The notes under the pieces: generated by a model
The model's database searches: none
The model's input: the letters and a program-made list of their open reading frames with translations, nothing else
What the model was told of the DNA's origin: nothing
From: Plectrocnemia conspersa
Taxonomy: Eukaryota > Arthropoda > Insecta > Trichoptera > Polycentropodidae
Length of the DNA: 64,000 nt
Direction: 5' to 3'
Assembly (NCBI GenBank): GCA_009617715.1
Contig: VTFK01000070.1
Coordinates: forward strand, 248,001-312,000
In this document: one piece after another, positions 39,089 through 50,519 of the stretch
Numbering within the stretch: the first letter of the stretch is position 1
Layout: each line of letters starts with the position of its first letter
Translations under genes and position numbers: made by a program

Positions 39089-39411
39089 AAAAATACTTGG
39101 AGAAAATCAAATAATGAATATTTTAAGAATTAGATATACAAAATATATGTAAATTATAAGAAATTTACAAAGAATAAGAATTCACGAGATATAAGCGGTA
39201 AAATTAGTTTTTTATGTGCCAGAGCGTAATGACAATTAAATTGATTAGCCAATGAAAACATTATTATTTATTAATTATTACGTACATATGAAAGTATGCC
39301 CATACGTACGATATACATTTATTTTATACTAAAATGAAACGCTGATTTTGAATTTATCGTTAGATTTGTTTTGTAATGTTTCATTAAACTGACAAATAAT
39401 TATCGATTCGA

Positions 39412-39446
39412 CTATAACTGTATGCAATGAATGCATACAGTTATAG
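39412..39446. repeat. Perfect 15-bp hairpin in the left arm
   Basis: ctataactgtatgca, a 5-nt loop (atgaa) and the exact inverse complement. The right arm carries only a decayed version. Confidence 0.85.
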
Positions 39447-40593
39447 GCAAGTATATATCCCGCCAGACCTTTTTTTCATTTATTGTGGTCTACTACACCT
39501 TACCGTGAATGGCGAAAACCAGCACAATATAAATTTTAAGCGCAAAGTGTAAGATAAATAAAATAATCTGAAAATAAATGTGATTACAAAGGGTTAAAAC
39601 ATTAATTTTGCCGAATTCATTTTAATCATATTGTATAATTATCAAAAAGGGAATTACCTATAATTTTTTAAATACCTAATTGTAACCCTTTACAAAAAAA
39701 ATTCACCGCTGTTACCAATTAAAAGTTCCAAAATTTTCTTAAACCGAAGGAACCCAAAAAAAAAATACCAACCGCGATATTGTGAAAATTGAACATTATA
39801 TTTTATTTAACGCATTTAATTAAAAAAAATGTTTTCGAAAAAAGTTTTACGATATTTTATTTGCTATTTGCTTATCTGCAAATATGTACCTTTCACGGAA
39901 GTTGTAAAATTCAAGTAAAAAAGCTCGACCATTTGCTGAAGATCCATTACGACTATACATTATATGTATATGTATACTAAACACAATAATTTATTAAAAT
40001 ACTAAATTAACCCAACGTCTTGGTTCATTTCTGACCATAGATATGTAAATTTTCGATATACAGACATATATCATATGCGTGGGCTTAATATTATATGAAT
40101 TTTCTTACAGATTAAATGATTAAAACATTAATTGTTTCATTAACAAAAATATATTATATAATATTCGTACTCAGCCGACATTCGCGATTTGTCTAAAGTA
40201 GTTGTCTAAAATTAATGAAAATGAAAGAAAAAGGTCTGACTAGCCATATTATACCTGCCCTATAACTGTATGTATTAATTGCAAGTCGAGTCGATAATTA
40301 TTTATCAATTTAATGAAACATTACAGAACAAATCTAATGATAAATTCAAAATCAGTGTTTCATTTTAGTAAAAATATATGTATATCGTACGTATGGGGAT
40401 GGGGAGACATACTTTCGTATGTACGAAATAATTAATAAACAATAATGTTTTCATTGGCTAATCATTTTAATCGATTTTCTCCAAGTATTTTTGCGCTCTT
40501 ACGACGTGCTCTCTTTTGTCAAACGCTCATATGACTGTCTGCGCATTTGACGCACGCTATTTTGTTACAGCGCTACTTTGGTAAACGCTCTTA

Positions 40594-40635
40594 TTCGCAC
40601 AACAAACGCTCTTATAAAAGCGTTTGTTGTGCGAA
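40594..40635. repeat. 20-bp hairpin at the right tip of the foldback element
   Basis: ttcgcacaacaaacgctctt, a 2-nt loop, and its inverse complement with one mismatch (19 of 20 pairs). It is absent from the left tip. Confidence 0.9.
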
Positions 40636-40650
40636 AATCTTCTTGGCATT

Positions 40651-42137
40651 TTATATTTATAATTAAGTAAATATCTTTTGCATAAAACATAATGTGTTTT
40701 ACAAAAATATATGGGCATTGCTACATTTACAGTTTATTATTAAATGTGATAGTAATAGAGTTTTCCAAAGGTGAGCGATGAAAAATTTTGTCGTTGAAAA
40801 ATGGGCGACGAGTCAATTAAGTTTAAAAATCTATGGTATAGTGTAGTGTAACGTATAGCTAGCGCTTTAAGAAGTTTTAGAGAAAATAAACATTTTTATT
40901 TATAGAATCATGTTACATATATGTGTGCCTATTAAAAGGGTTAATATTCCGATAGTTAAAATTTGAGTGACTATTCAAGGTTCATGTTTTTGCCAGACTC
41001 AAGTGATGTCTTTTTATGTTTTTAATGTTAAAATAATTAGTTTTTTCCCTAAAACCTAACTTATGTTTCATATTTTCAAGTAATTTAAAGTGAAATGTAC
41101 ATTGTTGACATTTCCTTGTTTTTCAATATCGCAAACAAACCAGAATTTTAAGAAAAAGGTAAAAGGAAAACATATCTAGGATAGACTCCAACAGCACTTT
41201 CGATAATAAATGCAGTTCTTAATCAATGAAATTTATTTTTAACAATTTATTATTAAATATATTATAGATACAAACTTTTTACCTTATTAAAAAAAAGTGC
41301 ATATATTTAAAAAAAATGTATTTTGCACATAAAAAAGTAAATTTAATTTTAAATCTTGTTTTTTAAAACTCAAGAGTATGTAATTTAAGATGGCTGATGA
41401 GTTATAAACTGAGCAATGTAAAGTTTATGATAGTATTTTCTCATGACACTGTATTAACGCGCCTATCTCAATTCGGCAATAAATTTAATAACAACTTAAT
41501 GTATAATATCAATAAATACCCAACAATAAAATTACACCAAAGAATGTTATTTAAATTACAATATCAATATATTTTTGATTCATTAATCTCTAGACTCTAA
41601 AATAGAGAAGTTAAATATATATGTCATCTTAAAAATAAATATGTGTAAAAGATTTCTGACTACTGGGTACGTACATAAATACATAGATTTTCAGTTTAAT
41701 AATGGATACAGTCAAAAATGAGCAGTTTTAACTTAGTTATCTCTATCTGGTTGGGTTTTCTAAGTTAGTTTGGATTCCAAGTTACTCGGTTGATTTTTGC
41801 TAATCGAGAATCTTGTTATATTTTTTTAGCAGGGAAAGCTCATTTCTTTGTTTTTCAATGTTGTTATGTCTTGAAACTAACCAAATTTTTTGATTGATTA
41901 TCTTAGATTGGTAAATAGTCTCTTAATCGTGTTTTTTTTGCATACATTTGACAATTAATAATTTCATTTTTTTCGCAAATTTTGTTCCACTGGGTATAGT
42001 CTTAAATGTATCCTCGAGCTATTTATAAAGGTTTAGGCATTCTATGCATAAATAAAGAAGGGTTTTTACATTGAATATTGCAATCCAAATAGCAAAAGTT
42101 AATCTAAATAAACATATTAAGTTTTATAATTATTCAC
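40651..42137. other. Presumed intron, AT-rich
   Basis: No exon or element recognised. An AAAAGGGTTAA piggyBac-like end lies at about 40935. Confidence 0.5.
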
Positions 42138-42271
42138 CTGAAACGTGGCTTTAATGTGTTGCATAAAAGTCGGCTTCTTGTTATCAATGCTTTTAGGCGC
42201 ATCTTGAGGAGCTTTCGCCTTATGTCTGAAGACGCCGAAAAGAGCTGGACGACGGCTGACACCCGATGTTC
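42138..42271 (-). CDS. Internal coding exon, 134 nt, basic SRRP...FGVFR motif
   Basis: The flanks are an ATTTTAG acceptor and a TTTCAG/GTGAAT donor. The 134 nt begin with two bases of a split glycine codon and end in phase 0. The peptide contains SRRPALFGVFRHKAK and KKPTFMQHIKATFQ, basic and amphipathic. The SRRP..FGVFR string resembles the SPRRMSFSGIFR segment I recall in the N-terminal extension of human AMPK gamma-2. That resemblance, not a domain match, is the basis of the tentative family suggestion. Confidence 0.75.
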
Positions 42272-42346
42272 CTAAAATTACACCAAAATAGTTTAACATA
42301 GGCCAACTTCATCATAACAATAATGTACTCTAAAATGAAAAATCAC

Positions 42347-42466
42347 CATGTATCGTCTGTTGATACAGATGGTGCTGTTGCTCTTCTTCCGATGACCCCC
42401 GTCTCTCCTGCGTGCTGCGACCATAGCCGATGGTTCGAGAGTACAACTCATCTCTGGTAGGCTTAT
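42347..42466 (-). CDS. Internal coding exon, 120 nt, glutamine/glutamate-rich
   Basis: The exon lies between a CTTCAG acceptor and an ATG/GTGATT donor. It is 120 nt long, starts with two bases of a split codon and ends with one, which fits both neighbours exactly. The peptide includes KPTRDELYSRTIGYGRSTQ followed by RRGSSEEEQQHH, a probably disordered stretch with an RRGS-type phosphorylation consensus. It is separated by a 75-nt intron from the next exon. That short intron among multi-kilobase ones supports the pair being a genuine unit. Confidence 0.75.
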
Positions 42467-42983
42467 CTGAAGCGATAGGATGCAAAATATAAAGACACAT
42501 TCTCTAAGATATGATTAATAGGAATTAGTCAGCTGGACCATTCGACATGAGAGCAAAGTGCTTATCCAGTAATATAATATATTATTACGATATTCATTTT
42601 AATTAACGCGTAAAACAAAGATATATAAAATGTCATTTATTAAAGAATTCCGTATTATAGTAATAAAAGTATTTTAGATCATCCAGAATTAATATATTTA
42701 TATTTATTGTGTGCTTTTATTGTATACATTTTCATACTACAAATTTTTATTTAAAAAGAACACATGTATATTTTTCAATATATAGTAATCAAAGTAATAG
42801 GTTAAGAAGTAATAATAATTAACAGATCTACTAAACTCTTTCAGAATCAAACTTAGATGACTCATAAGCTGAAAATTGTGATAAAACGTATGATTTATCA
42901 CAAAAATATACATTGAGTGTATAATAATATTGTCCAAATAATACGCTGACCAATCCTTTAAAATCGCCATGGCCAAACCATGT

Positions 42984-44600
42984 TCTGCTGGCCACAAGTG
43001 GCCCACTTGAAGGTTTTGATTGGCCCTTTTGAAGTTTTGAAATTTCTATATATTAAAAAAAATAATAGAAAAAAAATGTATTTTTAAATTAGTTACGAAT
43101 TGAGTTGCGACACACATGAATTTTTGCGTGTGTATTGCATCCCCGTGACAGCCTATTGTTTTAGTAATGTGCGAGACATTACCGAGACACAACACAGAGA
43201 TTACCACGCATCGGATATGCATATAGAAAAAATATTGCTTACGAATTAGTTCTCAGTGATTCCACCGAGTTGTGACTTCATTATAATTAGACGCGCGTGT
43301 TGACTTATTGAGGTTAAACACTGAATTTATTTATTAACGTAAAAAGCATTTGTTTTATTTTTTTGAATACTTTCTTTAATTATAATGGAAGATTTGTACT
43401 TCTTTGTTCAAATTCAAAACAAAGCTTTATGTTTGATATGTCGTGAATCCATTTCTGTTTTAAAAACATAATTTAAGAAAACATTATGAACAAAAACATG
43501 GTGAAATTGCAGAATTTTACTGCTGGCGAAATTTGTCCAGAAAAATCTCTTTGTTCAATACAGTCTGTCTCTCGCGCCAAACTGTGACACGAAGAATTAA
43601 TGACATTTTTACTGATATTTGAGCATCAATGGGCACACTTGTAAGAAATTTCACATACATATTTTTCACTGGCTTTGGATGAGACAACAAATATCAATAC
43701 TTAGAGGTGTCGATGATCAAATTAATGTGACGGAAGAACTTTCGGACCTTGTGAGTTTGAAAGATACAATTACCAGAAAAATATTAAAGAAGCCGTCATA
43801 AAATGTGCGACGCACAATGAAATTAATTTGAAAAATCTTTTAGGCATTACAACAGATAGTGCCCCTTCAATGGTTGGAAAAAAAGTTGGAGCTGTTGATT
43901 TAAATCTGGGACACAAACGCCTCAGATAAAAGTTCAGAATTGACAAATATTAAGTCAATTCTGATTGTACTGAAATGTTCATTTTCCATTGCTTTTTACA
44001 CATCGAAAACCTATGTGCACAAGCATTAGATATGTCGCATGTGATGTCAGTTGTTATAACAGTGGTTAATTCCATTAAAAATATCTCACTGAAGCATCGT
44101 AGATTTCGACCAAAATTTGATGGCTAAGTCGTGGTAACTGCTTATTGAAATTTTGGAATTTGAGGGCAGAAATTCGAATTTTTATGAATGAAAATGGCGA
44201 AAATATATCCGAATTTTAACCATCAACAATGGCTTTTAGATTTATGTTTTTTTAACAGATATAACAATAAAATTAAATGAATCAAATCAGAAACTACAAG
44301 GTGAAAATAAATTGATTAGCGAATATTATCAAAATGTAAAAGCTTTATGAAAAATAATTGCTGGCGAAGAATGCAATTCATTTTAAATTATTAAACGAAT
44401 TTAACAGTGACAGAATTTTTTTTTCAAAATATGCTAATGAAGTCACAAATTTATGCAGAAACATGAGGAAATGTTCACTTTTTTCGTATCCTGGTTGAAG
44501 TAAAGGACGAAACTGCACCCTGCACATGTATTCAAATAAATTATATAAAATGAACAACATTAAAACATTTGATTTGGGAATTTGTTATATGATCTAAAAT
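42984..44600 (+). mobile_element. hAT transposon relic with BED-type zinc finger and transposase
   Basis: Starting with an ATG at 43385, broken frames give a zinc-finger start (CLICRESIS, then LRKHYEQKHGEIAEFYCW). They continue with TVTRRINDIF, the catalytic start (GVDDQINVTEELSDLVSLKD), NLKNLLGITTDSAPSMVGKK, and IENLCAQALDMSHVMSVV. These follow the order of GTF2IRD2/ZBED-type hAT transposases. Stops and frameshifts occur throughout and the C-terminal RW and dimerisation parts are decayed. A tggccacaagtggcccac palindrome near 42990 may be close to the left end. The right end and target duplication were not found. Confidence 0.75.
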
Positions 44601-45013
44601 GTTAAATTAAAAAAAAATTAAGCGTTATTTATGATGTACGACCGAATTAGTTGCAAGCTAAAAATAACATGGCGTTTTTTATTTTGCAAACTATCGGAAA
44701 TTCTGGTTGTGTGTTAATTTTCTCACCTTCTGAAACGGCCTCGCTATTGAAAATATCGAAACATTCGTAATTTCATTTTATAATACAAAAAATTTGCAGA
44801 TTTTTTAATGTTATGTTGAAGCATTATACTAATAATATCTATTTAATAAGTTCTTGTAATTGAAGAATTTGTTGACCCGTTTGAAATAGATGGAAATACG
44901 AAAGAAGGTACAACGTTTTCATCACTATCGTTATCACTTTTATATGTTTCAATTTCAATTCCGATTTCATAATAACTATCTATTCCATATCTACAGGAGT
45001 TGTACATATTATT

Positions 45014-45030
45014 AAAAAAAAAAAAAAAAA
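45014..45030. repeat. Seventeen-A homopolymer
   Basis: A run of seventeen A. No 3' end of a retroelement could be recognised beside it. Confidence 0.7.
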
Positions 45031-45723
45031 GTAATTTAAACATAATTTACCAATAAAAAAATCACGGTGACGGAAATAGACTCGTTCACAGTGTAAAGTA
45101 TATGAACATAGAATTATGTAAGATATCATAAACTAATTGTATATCTAAGAAAGATATAATTCCACAATGAACTACTTTCAAAGACTATGGATCAACTAAT
45201 TTCAAAGATTATGGACAACTTATAATTTACTGATGGACATATTTATAATTATGGCAAATTATTTATATTATATAATTACATTATTATAAATATAAATAAA
45301 CAATAAGTAATTTAAAAGTGTATAATTTATTTTAGATAGTGTAAGCTACCCTTTAGGCCAAGAAAAAATCGAATAAAATCGATGAAATTCGAACTCAACT
45401 CGACAAATATATATTTGTGGTGTACTAACACAAATACAAAAGACTAATACAAAATAAAACAAATGTTTTAAACTATGAAATTAATCATCATAAAATCGCG
45501 CGGTGAAAGCATATTTGGCTAACAATGGAAAACGCGCCATGCGCATTGTCAGAACCTGTTAGATGCGAAAATACAATGTAATGTCAGCATTGCACGTGTT
45601 AGATGATTATTATAGAAACTCGTTAAAATATAATAAAATAAGAAATTGAAATAAAAAAATCTGTCACGGTCGAATAATGGCGGGACAACACAAATCAATC
45701 AGCGGGTGCCAAGGTACCCTGTA

Positions 45724-45776
45724 TTTTTTTAATACAGAGATTCCCAACGGGGTTGGGAATCCCTGTATTAAAAAAA
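45724..45776. repeat. 25-bp near-perfect hairpin made of two hAT-like termini
   Basis: The arm at 45724-45748 and that at 45752-45776 pair over 25 bp with one mismatch and a 3-nt loop (ggg). The core reads cagagattcccaac facing gttgggaatccctg, that is, two inverted hAT-style ends with nothing between them. Confidence 0.85.
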
Positions 45777-46282
45777 CAATAATAATCTTATCCGGCTTAT
45801 ATTCGGCCTCAAAACCAGAAAAAAAAATTTTTTAACCGACCCCTTGAATCGGCTGGAAGCGTGACAGACACATACGTCCTTTGCAGGAGCGACTTTGGTC
45901 GAACGCCAGATAATTCGTCATTGTTCATATCTAAACTGATTTTATATTCATTAATATATTTGAGAAGTAAATGACATTAACTAATAAAAAATAAGTCGGT
46001 TTATATTACTTCATTATGCACGGTAATTTTGCTTCAAATGTGTAAATTGACTCATATCTATCAAGCAACACAATAATTTTATCAAAATATTTAAATAATA
46101 AATAATGGCATCGAGCCAAATCCTCCGTGTTGTAAATGTATTTTTGAGTAATTCGCGTAGCTGCCTCATGATTTTAAAAAAGTCGCTAAAGAAGTTCGAG
46201 CAAATTATTTCAACTCCATAATTAAATATATGTATGTATATAGTCATGTCTACACTGTCTATTATATAATAAAGTCATGTCT

Positions 46283-46482
46283 ACATCGACAATCTGAGCA
46301 CCTAAAAACCAATATCCACCCGAAATGTATGAAAATGTCATCGAAAGAATCGGTTGCTGCAATAGGTCCAGACGCGGCTATTTAATTGATATTATTTTTA
46401 ATAATTAATACCGAAGAAATCCTTAAAATTGTGTTTTTTTTAACAATAGTTCGGAAACTGAAGTTGGATCACCCCTTATATA
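46283..46482 (+). mobile_element. Mariner 3' end fragment (same family as 36269-36795)
   Basis: Broken frames encode LKTNIH, YENVIERIGCCNRSRRGYLI and DIIF, the C-terminal end of a mariner transposase. Near the right edge lies gttcggaaactgaagttgga followed by tcaccc, which matches the terminal repeat of the copy at 36.3 kb. The 5' part is missing. Confidence 0.75.
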
Positions 46483-46837
46483 TACATATATAGATAACAA
46501 AAATGTTTTTAAAAGTCACAAATAAAAGTAAAAGTAAATTATGCAATAGCACATTCAAGATGAACATATATGCATAAAAATGTGGACCACTGATTATTTG
46601 CCATTTTATTAGTTTTTAATATGAACTGGATATCATAAAATATTTATATTATTGTTTGCCGGAAATAAAATAAAAGGTAGGACATTTTGTCGTCTTCCGC
46701 GATACGAAATAATATGTTGAAATTAACTCCGGAAAAAAAGCGTTACGAAATTATATGTTGAAAATAATCACACGGTGAATCATATTATGGAGTATTATAT
46801 CCCCTAGCTGTTGATTAATAATTAAATAAAAACTTAC

Positions 46838-46913
46838 CTGGTGTACGAGATCTTTCCTTCTTTTGCGAGTGCTTTTCTTTATCTTTCAACGACGCCCTGT
46901 CTATGGATGATGT
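46838..46913 (-). CDS. Internal coding exon, 76 nt, basic linker
   Basis: A TTTCAG acceptor and a perfect CAG/GTAAGT donor flank a 76-nt exon that starts in phase 0 and ends after one base of a codon. It encodes 25 residues, beginning TSSIDRASLKDKEK and ending KKERSRTP. They are highly charged and serine-rich, as expected of a disordered segment with possible basophilic kinase sites. The starting phase fits the end of the exon at 53610, and the final G completes a codon with the next exon at 42466. Confidence 0.7.
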
Positions 46914-48724
46914 CTGAAATCAGTACGAAAAGGATTTAGAAAATGAGACGTGCACACAAGTCCGGTTCCGTAAGTTTTCTCTGACAAAAGGTCATATAAT
47001 ATACACTTATTATTCAAATTCAGTCATCGAAACGTCGACTGAAACAATGGTTATTTGTAGATCGTTTTGCAATCGGGCTTTATATAAATGAGCCTCTTTA
47101 TACATATATCGAAAAGTATTTTAGCATAAAACATATCAATTAACATATAATGATATAAGTGATTTATTTTATAATCCTCTTTTTTAAATTAATGATTACG
47201 CTTATTAAAAGTGAAAAAGCAAATTAATATTTTCACGGCCATCACAAATAGGTAATGTTGAATAACTTAATTAATCCATAACTTTTCACTTTTGTCAAAC
47301 GAAACTTATAATAATAAGAAGGCGGTTAACGAAATTCCTATATTTGTAAACTGAGTGACTGGAAAACAATATTACCCGTTTTGCACCATAATAACATAAT
47401 TAATAAGATATACTACGATACGTAAGATTCAATAACACTTGATTTGACTGGAAAAGTACGAAACGTATAAATTATAAAAATATATTTTCGATTTTAAAAA
47501 ATAAATATTTACAAATATGGGATAAAAACAGATTATTATTATTCAGACGGTGTAAAAAATAACAAAATAAACAAACATAAAGTCTTTTAAACGATTTTCG
47601 TAGCAACGACAGTTTGAACATGTTGAACAACGAATTGCGCGTGTACCCACCAGCACGTTAACAACAATACTGACTAGCGTTCATAACTTCTGGTGCGTCA
47701 TTAGGGATGATTTCGTAAACGTTTTACGAAACTTCGTTTCAAGGATTAGACTCAGGATATATACTATATCCTTACATGAAGGACATATATAAAATATATT
47801 AAAATTAAAATTCGTAACATTTACGCCAAATTTGAAACAATATGGTTATTATATTTTTTTTCACATAAAATTAAATAATTAAAAAATAATTAGTGGTACT
47901 AGATTTACGATCGAAAAGTTTTCATCGATATTGTATTTGGTGAGTACACACACAAACTTTTATAATTATCAGTAGCGTAATTTTGATCATATGGAAAATT
48001 GCGATTATTTGACACATTTTTCGCAAATATGCCGGCTGTACGTGTTTTTTCGCGCAAAAGAATTCAGCTAACTTCGGTTCGGACAACTTCGAGAGAATGT
48101 AGAGACTTATAGCTCTCATAAGAGCAAGGAAGTTTTAAATGCATAACATCAAAAATTTATCGGTAATATATGAGTAATAAATCTGTTGTATTTCAATGTA
48201 TATAATACTTTGACTTTTCTACAGCACTTAGATAAAGAAGCATTTAATTGACTAAAAATATTTTGACATAATTACTACCATTTAGAAAATAATATTATTT
48301 ATTTACTTAAGTCATTATTATATATAATTCATTATTAATATTAATTTATTATTTCTAAAAACAAATAAGTTAAAAAATGAGAAACAAAATTGTTTAGATT
48401 TTTATTATAAGCAATATTAACTAAAAAAATTGAAACACATTGTTTTTAAAATCGAAACCTTTCCGGAAAATTTAATTTTAGCTCTATTCCTAAAAACCAC
48501 TTTTACATATATCATAAATAGCATCTTTAAGGAATTCAGTTGGATCTAAAGAGAAAACGTTATCCGAAAAATCACAAAAAAATGCGAAAAATAACGGGTG
48601 GATTGACTCAACGCAGTTGTTGGATATTTAATTTTAAAATGATTCTCAACGAAAACGTTTAATATATTTTTGGTATATTGCATAAACATTGCTTTTCCTT
48701 AAAAAATGTCGATAATTTAATTGG
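46914..48724. other. Presumed intron, AT-rich
   Basis: No exon or domain-bearing frame was recognised. The 65-codon minus frame at 47922-48119 has no recognisable motif. Confidence 0.5.
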
Positions 48725-48850
48725 TTCGCGAACAAATCATCGGATATTTTACTCATAAATTTTAGGACTCAATTTGACCGCGCAGCTAAATTATATATTA
48801 TTTTACTAATGAACTACTTTCCTAAAATTATATGAGTACTTGTTCGCGCG
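48725..48850. repeat. Interrupted inverted repeat
   Basis: cgcgaacaa and actcataaattttagga on the left are inverted as tcctaaaattatatgagt and ttgttcgcg on the right. The left arm has 14 extra bases between the two blocks. It may be a decayed MITE. Confidence 0.5.
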
Positions 48851-48931
48851 GCACGAAATTGTGTAATATTGCACTTATTATTACAGGTTATTATTAATTG
48901 TAACTAAATATATTCATATCATAAAATATAG

Positions 48932-49275
48932 ATATCACCACACGCTAAAGAAGGTGATTTGAAGGCCGCGACCACCTTTACTATTGTGATGGATGGAATT
49001 CGGACCATTACGGTCTTTGGCCCAAACATTTCGGGTCGCCCAATGACTAACCTCCCGCGCTTCTTGCTCGATCACTTAATGGGCTGTGTGTAGCTGATCT
49101 AAGCCTAAGACATTTTCGATAAAAAAATCAGTGCACGCTGCATGGTCATATAATTGAACGGTAAATCATGAAAATCTCCGGAAATTATTATTAAATGAAG
49201 CGGACATTAGCCCGCTCTAAAGAACCGATAAGCAACAAGCTAAATTGACCAGACACCAAATGAATGTGGTGATAT
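48932..49275. mobile_element. MITE with ATATCACCACA terminal repeats, 344 bp
   Basis: ATATCACCACA at 48932 is exactly inverted as TGTGGTGATAT at 49265-49275. The interior is of normal GC content (gaaggccgcgaccacc...), unlike the AT-rich flanks, and has no open frame. The superfamily was not determined. Confidence 0.55.
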
Positions 49276-49654
49276 TTTGTGATTTAACATATTACTTGAG
49301 GACTGTGTGTATTCGTGTGAGGTAAAAAAACATGTTACTCTGAACGTAAAATAATCGTTTTCATTTACAAACATTACGTTTAATACAATTATAAATCAAT
49401 GGATTATATTTAGATCAAATATAAAAAGTAAACATGTTGTGTGGAATTGACCTATGAAAACCAATAGATGTATCTTGAAAATGCTAATTAATAATAATAG
49501 TAATAACATATGACGTGTTAAATTTTCCTGTTATAAATGTTTTTATTACTTTAATGATTTAATAATATATGAAAATAAAGTGAATATTTTATAAATATCT
49601 CAAAACATAAATATCTCTTTTAAAATTTATGAATTTAATTAATTGTATGTAATA

Positions 49655-50010
49655 CAAAGTGACACACTGGAGTCTGGCGTTTTTTTAATGATTTGTGATA
49701 TGGCCCCTAAGGTTTCCTGACCTATCAACTAGTGACTTTTTCCTCTGGGACTATTTGAAAAGTCTCCGTATGTTGATTGAGTTAAAGAAAGCCATCCGCT
49801 AAGAAATGCTTACGATCAATCAAGAAATGGACCGTGTGTATGAGGATTACAAGCGGAGGACTGAACATTGCATAATTACCGATCTGCGCCATCTCAAACA
49901 TTATTTTTCACAGTTACTCAAGCAAATGGTATATCTTAACGTTTATTTTACTGTAAATAAATTACATTATGTTGAATTCAAAAAACACCAGGTTCCCACG
50001 TGTCACCCTG
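49655..50010 (+). mobile_element. Mariner deletion derivative (third family), 356 bp
   Basis: Ends next to TA read CAAAGTGACACACTGGAGTC and, inverted, CAGGGTGACACGTGGGAACC. Broken frames give SCDFFLWDYLKSLRML, IELKKAIR and MLTINQEMDRVYEDYKRRTE, then HLKHYF. This is the transposase C-terminus starting around the LTPxDFFLWG motif just after the third catalytic Asp. Everything upstream is missing. The 69-codon open frame at 49806 is part of this. Confidence 0.75.
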
Positions 50011-50289
50011 TATAATTAGCAATATTAAAAGGGCCAATAATTGTTTCATACCATGTATTTTAAATGTTTAGTCAAATAAGTAACTTTTATCAACAATAAA
50101 TGTTTGAGTTGTTATGAAATGCTTTTAGCAAAAGTTGCATAATATTGATTAAGTAACTTTCATTTGGAGATCACAGCTAATATCACTCTCAACAAATAGC
50201 TCATCAAACTACATTACAATAAGGATATTTCAATGTTAAAAAAATAAATATATATTATATAGGTACATACATAAATGTCAAATAATCAA

Positions 50290-50329
50290 ATGTTCATAAT
50301 TATAATATAAATATTATAATTATGAACAT
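50290..50329. repeat. 40-bp near-perfect palindrome
   Basis: Arms of 19 bp (atgttcataattataatat and inverse) are separated by 2 nt. The sequence is entirely AT-rich apart from the gttc/gaac blocks. Confidence 0.9.
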
Positions 50330-50401
50330 ATAATATAAAAATTCAGAATCATTTGTGGCGACTGTCGACCACCATGTATTGTAACGCACAAAAAATTGCA
50401 A

Positions 50402-50456
50402 TTGTCTCATTGTTAATGCCCGTAACCAAGAATGTTCACCATTAACAATGAGACAA
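50402..50456. repeat. 17-bp perfect hairpin with 21-nt loop
   Basis: ttgtctcattgttaatg at 50402-50418 is the exact inverse complement of 50440-50456. It lies 60 bp upstream of the LTR-like block and 70 bp downstream of another palindrome. Confidence 0.9.
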
Positions 50457-50519
50457 ACATCATGGCACAAGAGGGATTTCTTTTGACCACACAACACGGG
50501 TCGTTAAGAGTATCCCTTT

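Larger units (their letters stand above)
38936..40650. mobile_element. Foldback-type element, 1.7 kb, with repeat-bearing inverted arms
   Basis: The left arm (about 38985-39480) and right arm (about 40218-40597) are inverse copies with high but imperfect identity. For example, the attttgaatttatc(g/a)ttaga segment, the gattagccaatgaaaacatt segment and ttggagaaaat occur in both. The left arm has about 125 bp (39110-39235) that the right lacks. A loop of about 740 bp (39481-40217) contains no convincing gene. The outer part of each arm is built of degenerate 14-16 nt units of the type ATAAGAGCGTTTGTC. The right tip adds a hairpin (40594-40635). No transposase is encoded. It lies in the intron between the exons at 42138 and 37877. 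Confidence 0.75.

Noticed and set aside
50402..50456. microRNA precursor
   Set aside because: The stem is only 17 bp with a 21-nt loop, too short for Drosha/Dicer processing, and it is perfectly paired like transposon hairpins.
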